Origin: JASMHC01 sp964476515 | GTDB lineage: Bacteria; Pseudomonadota; Alphaproteobacteria; Rhodobacterales; Rhodobacteraceae | DNA length: 24,362 nt | Direction of reading: 5' to 3' | Assembly (NCBI GenBank): GCA_964476515.1 | Contig: CAYZAY010000032.1 | Location: forward strand, 1-24,362 | Shown: in pieces, positions 21,494-24,362 of the stretch | Layout of the letters: each line of letters opens with the position of its first letter | Position numbering within the stretch: position 1 is the stretch's first letter | Position numbers and translations under genes: made by a program | Notes under the pieces: generated by a model | Databases searched by the model: none | What the model was told of the DNA's origin: nothing | Seen by the model: the letters and a program-made list of their open reading frames with translations, nothing else

Positions 21494-21772
21494 GTGAGCC
21501 AAGATCGAGCAGAAGCGATTGCTTTGAAAGCGCTTGAGTTTCTCGTATCGGACGAAGAACTGTTAACGACGTTTCTTGGAAGCACAGGCGCGTCGATAGA
21601 TGATCTTCGCACTGGTGCATCGGACGCGACATTTCTGGGCTCAGTTTTGGACTTTATCCTCATGGATGATCAGTGGGTCGTGAAGTTGTGCGATCAACAC
21701 GGGATCAAATACGCCGAAGTTTATCCTGCGCGTCAGGCTTTGCCGGGTGGCGAACAAGTAAATTGGACCTGA
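21494..21772 (+). CDS. DUF3572 family protein
   Basis: 92 aa starting at GTG (21494) with AGGA 6 nt upstream. The sequence DRAEAIALKALEFLVSDEEL, then FLGSTGASIDDLR..A.DATFLGSVLDFILMDDQWVVKLC is the DUF3572 signature known from alphaproteobacteria. It is a small soluble helical protein with no assigned function. It ends 3 nt before the GTG of an HAD phosphatase gene; this pair is a recurrent neighbour set in Rhodobacterales and Rhizobiales as I recall it. Confidence 0.88.
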   Translation: MSQDRAEAIALKALEFLVSDEELLTTFLGSTGASIDDLRTGASDATFLGSVLDFILMDDQWVVKLCDQHGIKYAEVYPARQALPGGEQVNWT

Positions 21773-21775
21773 TCT

Positions 21776-22471
21776 GTGACTGATTTCAGAGGCATTATCT
21801 TTGACAAAGACGGCACGCTTTTTGATTTTGAAGCCACTTGGACACCTTGGGCCCAAAAGTTCTTCCTGCGAATGTGTGACGGTGATCGGGCTAAAGCGCA
21901 AAATCTGGGGCTAGCCGTTGGGTTTGACTTGGAACAGGGCCGCTTCGAACGCGACAGCATCGTCATTGCTGGCACCCCAGAAGAAATTGTCGAAGGTCTG
22001 GCCCCACTTTTCCCCGACCATTCAGAAGCCGCGATTGTCAGCATAGTGAATGCAGAAGCAGAAGCGGCACCAATGGTCGAAACCGTTCCGCTTGTGCCGT
22101 TCTTAAAAGGGCTAAAGCTACGCGGGTTAAAACTGGGCGTCGCGACAAACGATGCAGAGGCCCCAGCGGTCGCACATATTTCTGCGGTGGGTGCTGATGC
22201 CCAATTTGACTTTATTTGCGGAAGCGACTCTGGGTACGGCGGCAAACCGGAACCAGGTCAGATCATCGGTTTTTGCAATGCGATGGGAATCTCGGCGGAC
22301 GAAGTCATCATGGTTGGTGACAGTCTTCACGACCTAATCGCCGGAAAGGCGGCAGGCTGTACAACAATCGGCGTTCTGACGGGGTTGGCGACTCGCGATG
22401 AACTTGCGCCTCATGCGGATGTTGTGTTGCGCAATATTGGTGAAATTCCGTTCTGGCTTGATCAGGCTTAG
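21776..22471 (+). CDS. HAD-superfamily hydrolase, phosphoglycolate-phosphatase-like
   Basis: 231 aa from GTG at 21776; no nearby ATG fits. HAD motifs: I, IIFDKDGTLFDF (nucleophile Asp 10, acid/base Asp 12); II, LGVATND (Thr); III, the Lys in GGKPEPG; IV, MVGDSLHDLIAG. A helical cap domain lies between about residues 17 and 90. The motif set is that of Gph-type phosphatases (phosphoglycolate or other small phosphoesters), but Asp-Phe-Glu after motif I and the cap sequence do not settle the substrate. It is translated just behind DUF3572, whose product could be a partner. Confidence 0.88.
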   Translation: MTDFRGIIFDKDGTLFDFEATWTPWAQKFFLRMCDGDRAKAQNLGLAVGFDLEQGRFERDSIVIAGTPEEIVEGLAPLFPDHSEAAIVSIVNAEAEAAPMVETVPLVPFLKGLKLRGLKLGVATNDAEAPAVAHISAVGADAQFDFICGSDSGYGGKPEPGQIIGFCNAMGISADEVIMVGDSLHDLIAGKAAGCTTIGVLTGLATRDELAPHADVVLRNIGEIPFWLDQA

Positions 22472-22495
22472 GTGAATTAATCTATCGGACAAGGA

Positions 22496-22518
22496 AATGC
22501 GACAGGATGCGTCGCATT
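22496..22518. promoter_or_regulatory. Nested palindrome upstream of the MttB-family gene
   Basis: AATGCGAC (22496-22503) and GTCGCATT (22511-22518) are perfect inverted arms around a 7-nt centre. Inside, ATGCG-T-CGCAT (22507-22517) is a second perfect palindrome, so ATGCG occurs as two direct copies 10 bp apart plus one inverted copy. No T-run follows, and the element lies 64 nt before the methyltransferase ATG. An operator is more likely than a terminator, but a terminator for the HAD gene is possible. Confidence 0.5.
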
Positions 22519-22581
22519 CTGCTAACTTGTGCGCGCCAATCTTCGGTTTGCTAGGGATGCAAGACAAGCGGAGTTGAAGAA

Positions 22582-24141
22582 ATGGCAGATCGTTCCCAAA
22601 GACGTAAACGTGGCGGTGGCCGCGCGGGAAATGCGGAAAGACGTGGAGCGTCGGCTATTTCCCAGATGCCGTGGCGCATTCCAATCAACAATGATCGCCC
22701 GATAGAGCCCCTGAACGAAGAAGGCATTCAGGCGATTCACGAAGGTGCCATGCAAATTCTCGAAGAGATTGGTATCGAGATTTTGAACGACGAAGCGCTT
22801 GAGATTTTTCGCGATGCGGGCGCAACAATCAAAGATCAAAATGTACGTGTTGACCGCCATTTCATTATGGAACTGCTTTCAAAAGCGCCCGAAAAATGGA
22901 CGCTTACACCGCGCAACCCTGAAAGGGCGCTGCCAGTTGGCGGAAAGGCAATTCTATTCGGAAACGTAAGCTCTCCTCCCAGCTATTGGTCGTTTGATTC
23001 CGGTGGTAAGAAAACAGGAACGCGTGAGATGTGTTCGAATTTCTTCAAGCTAAGTCAGTACTTTAACTGCATCCACTTTATCGGTGGCTATCCTGTTGAG
23101 CCTCAGGATATCCACGCATCTATCCGCCATTTGGACACGATGTATGACAAGCTCACGATATCAGACAAGGTCGTTCACACCTATTGTTTAGGCAAAGAGC
23201 GGGTTGAGGACACGATGGAAATGGTCCGCATTGCAGGCGGCCATACTCATGAAGAATTCGAAGCAGGACCAAAGCTGTATACGAACATCAATTCGACCTC
23301 TCCCCTTAAACATGACGAGCCTATGCTCGATGGCTGGATGCGGATGGCGCGGCGCAATCAAGGTCTGATCGTTACGCCATTCACGCTGGCCGGGGCAATG
23401 GCGCCGGTCACGATGGCGGGTGCAGTTGCCCAGTCCCTCGCCGAGAGTTTGATAGCCGTCGCATTGGCACAGTATATCCGACCGGGTGCTTCCTGTGCGA
23501 TTGGAACGTTTACATCAAACGTTGATATGAAATCTGGCGCACCAGCATTCGGAACACCAGAATACATGCGGGCGACCCAGATGACGGGTCAAATGGCCCG
23601 GTTCTACAAGTTGCCAATGCGATCAAGTGGTGTATGCGCGGCAAACGTGCCGGATGGTCAGGCGATGTGGGAAACCATGAGCAGCCTCTGGGCATCTGTG
23701 CAATCAGGCACCAACCTAGTCTACCACGCAGCTGGTTGGTTAGAGGGTGGTCTTATCGCCAGCCCTGAAAAGTTCGTAATGGACTGCGAGGTTCTTCAAC
23801 AGATCCAGCGTTACTTTGATCCGGCAATTACGGCCACAACGCCAGATGACATTGCGGTTGAGGCAATTCGCGCAGTCGGGAATGACGGCCATTTCTTTGG
23901 CATTCAGCACACTCAGGATCGCTATACGACAGCGTTTTATCAGCCCTTCCTAAGTGATTGGCGCAACTATGAAGCATGGGAAGCCGCCGGCGGGACGTGG
24001 ACCGTTGAGCGGGCGCACAATATCTACAAATCTATCCTTGACGAATTCGAAGCCCCACCCATGGACGAAGCTATCCGAGAGGAACTGGCGGACTTCGTCG
24101 AGCGCAGAAAATCCGATGGCGGGGCACCCACCGATTTCTAA
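22582..24141 (+). CDS. MttB-family (trimethylamine methyltransferase-like) protein, non-pyrrolysine
   Basis: 519 aa, the usual length for the family; GGAG lies 8 nt before the ATG. After a basic, Gly/Arg-rich N-terminal tail (SQRRKRGGGRAGNAERRG) the body follows the MttB pattern: IHEGAMQILEEIGIEILND, then GGKAILFGNVSSPPSYW, LIVTPFTLAGAMAPVTMAGA, GTFTSNVDMKSGAPAFGTPE, VYHAAGWLEGGLIASPEKFV, and the C-terminal HFFGIQHTQDRYTTAFYQP. True MttB contains pyrrolysine coded by an in-frame amber codon; none is present here. Related non-Pyl enzymes such as MtgB demethylate glycine betaine to a corrinoid protein, and other members use related quaternary amines. No corrinoid protein gene is in this window. 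Betaine from the carnitine locus 8 kb upstream would be a fitting substrate (inference). Confidence 0.88.
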   Translation: MADRSQRRKRGGGRAGNAERRGASAISQMPWRIPINNDRPIEPLNEEGIQAIHEGAMQILEEIGIEILNDEALEIFRDAGATIKDQNVRVDRHFIMELLSKAPEKWTLTPRNPERALPVGGKAILFGNVSSPPSYWSFDSGGKKTGTREMCSNFFKLSQYFNCIHFIGGYPVEPQDIHASIRHLDTMYDKLTISDKVVHTYCLGKERVEDTMEMVRIAGGHTHEEFEAGPKLYTNINSTSPLKHDEPMLDGWMRMARRNQGLIVTPFTLAGAMAPVTMAGAVAQSLAESLIAVALAQYIRPGASCAIGTFTSNVDMKSGAPAFGTPEYMRATQMTGQMARFYKLPMRSSGVCAANVPDGQAMWETMSSLWASVQSGTNLVYHAAGWLEGGLIASPEKFVMDCEVLQQIQRYFDPAITATTPDDIAVEAIRAVGNDGHFFGIQHTQDRYTTAFYQPFLSDWRNYEAWEAAGGTWTVERAHNIYKSILDEFEAPPMDEAIREELADFVERRKSDGGAPTDF

Positions 24142-24223
24142 TTCTAACTAGATTTTCCGTATGGGGTTTTCGTCTTATTAACCTTTGCTGTTTTAGGTTG
24201 ACCCAACGACTGCGGAGAAGCCT

Positions 24224-24343
24224 ATGCAAGGATTATTCAATCGCGCGATCCAGTGTTTTGTGTGCGATACATACGGTGAACCACCGTGGTTTAGTATTGT
24301 CAGTCGGGCAGGTTCGCCAGGCCTTGTTGCACAAATGGCGTGA
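24224..24343 (+). pseudogene. H-NOX (heme NO/O2-binding) protein gene, truncated by an insertion
   Basis: GGAGAAGCCT precedes an ATG at 24224. The first residues MQGLFNRAIQCFVCDTYGEP, then PWFSIVSRAGSP match the start of H-NOX/HNOB proteins ('M.G..N.ai...v.d.yGe..W..i...AG'). The family normally has about 180 residues with a heme-ligating His near 100. Here the frame leaves the family after about 32 residues, continues GLVAQMA and ends at TGA 24341-24343. The break coincides with a sequence that looks like an insertion-sequence end. The rest of the gene may lie beyond the window on the far side of the element. H-NOX proteins bind NO and steer c-di-GMP enzymes or kinases; the partner here is not visible. 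Confidence 0.55.
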
Positions 24344-24362
24344 GAGATTCCCTGTTTGAATC
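24320..24362. mobile_element. Probable insertion-sequence end (IS5-family-like terminal repeat), runs off the window
   Basis: From 24320 the sequence GGCCTTGTTGCACAAATGGC resembles the terminal inverted repeats of IS5-type elements (the 'TTGTTGCACAAA' phrase) as I remember them. The following bases read 'GTGAGAGATTCCCTGTTTGAATC', a subterminal stretch of the same flavour. The position is where H-NOX homology stops. The other end, the transposase and the target duplication are outside the window, so the family call is tentative. Confidence 0.45.

Noticed and set aside
1..24362. CRISPR arrays, tRNA or rRNA genes, prophage or toxin-antitoxin modules
   Set aside because: No regularly spaced repeats, cloverleaf or rRNA-like sequence, and no phage or TA gene pair was recognised on reading.

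Overview
The window looks like a chromosomal stretch of a Roseobacter-type alphaproteobacterium (Rhodobacterales). This rests on the gene families and their order (yidC / MOSC / engB / argB; DUF3572 next to an HAD phosphatase; DUF983 next to a NUDIX hydrolase; a DUF1127 micro-protein; a non-pyrrolysine MttB homologue), on moderate GC content and on AGGAG-type ribosome sites. No RNA gene and no CRISPR array was seen. The only mobile-element trace is a probable insertion-sequence end at the extreme right edge.

Left part (1-9.5 kb), almost all minus strand. The window opens with the tail of an amino-acid ABC transporter ATPase and a bidirectional terminator. Facing it is a minus-strand housekeeping block, in transcription order: DUF1127 micro-protein, ttcA (tRNA 2-thiocytidine), a degenerate-GGDEF/EAL protein, yidC (membrane insertase), a MOSC protein, engB (ribosome-assembly GTPase), argB (arginine synthesis), a sterol-desaturase-family membrane enzyme, a 4Fe-4S protein and sixA. 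Several neighbours overlap by 1-4 nt, which suggests translational coupling.

Middle part (9.5-18 kb), accessory. It holds a SnoaL-like cyclase, a DUF454 membrane gene broken by a one-base frameshift, and an L-carnitine catabolic locus. That locus is a divergent CdhR-type AraC/GlxA regulator and an operon of a BKACE-family dehydrocarnitine-cleaving enzyme, an unassigned short-chain dehydrogenase, and a carnitine dehydrogenase fused to a hot-dog thioesterase. The predicted route is carnitine to 3-dehydrocarnitine to betainyl-CoA to glycine betaine. Next come a small lipoprotein and an XRE regulator whose -10 element lies inside a perfect palindrome and whose mRNA may be leaderless. Divergent from it is a DUF2061 / fatty-acid desaturase / DMT-transporter operon.

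Right part (18-24.4 kb). A NUDIX/DUF983 pair is followed by a four-EF-hand secreted protein, an ECF sigma factor, a one-TM protein in the position of an anti-sigma factor, and a one-TM periplasmic sensor-like protein. This arrangement resembles cnrH/cnrY/cnrX and is a candidate undescribed envelope/ion-sensing system. DUF3572 and an HAD phosphatase follow, then an MttB-family methyltransferase that could act on the betaine released by the carnitine locus. The last gene starts as an H-NOX (heme-NO-binding) protein but is cut after about 32 residues by what looks like an insertion-sequence terminus.

All assignments are from reading the sequence and from memory of families; no database search was run.
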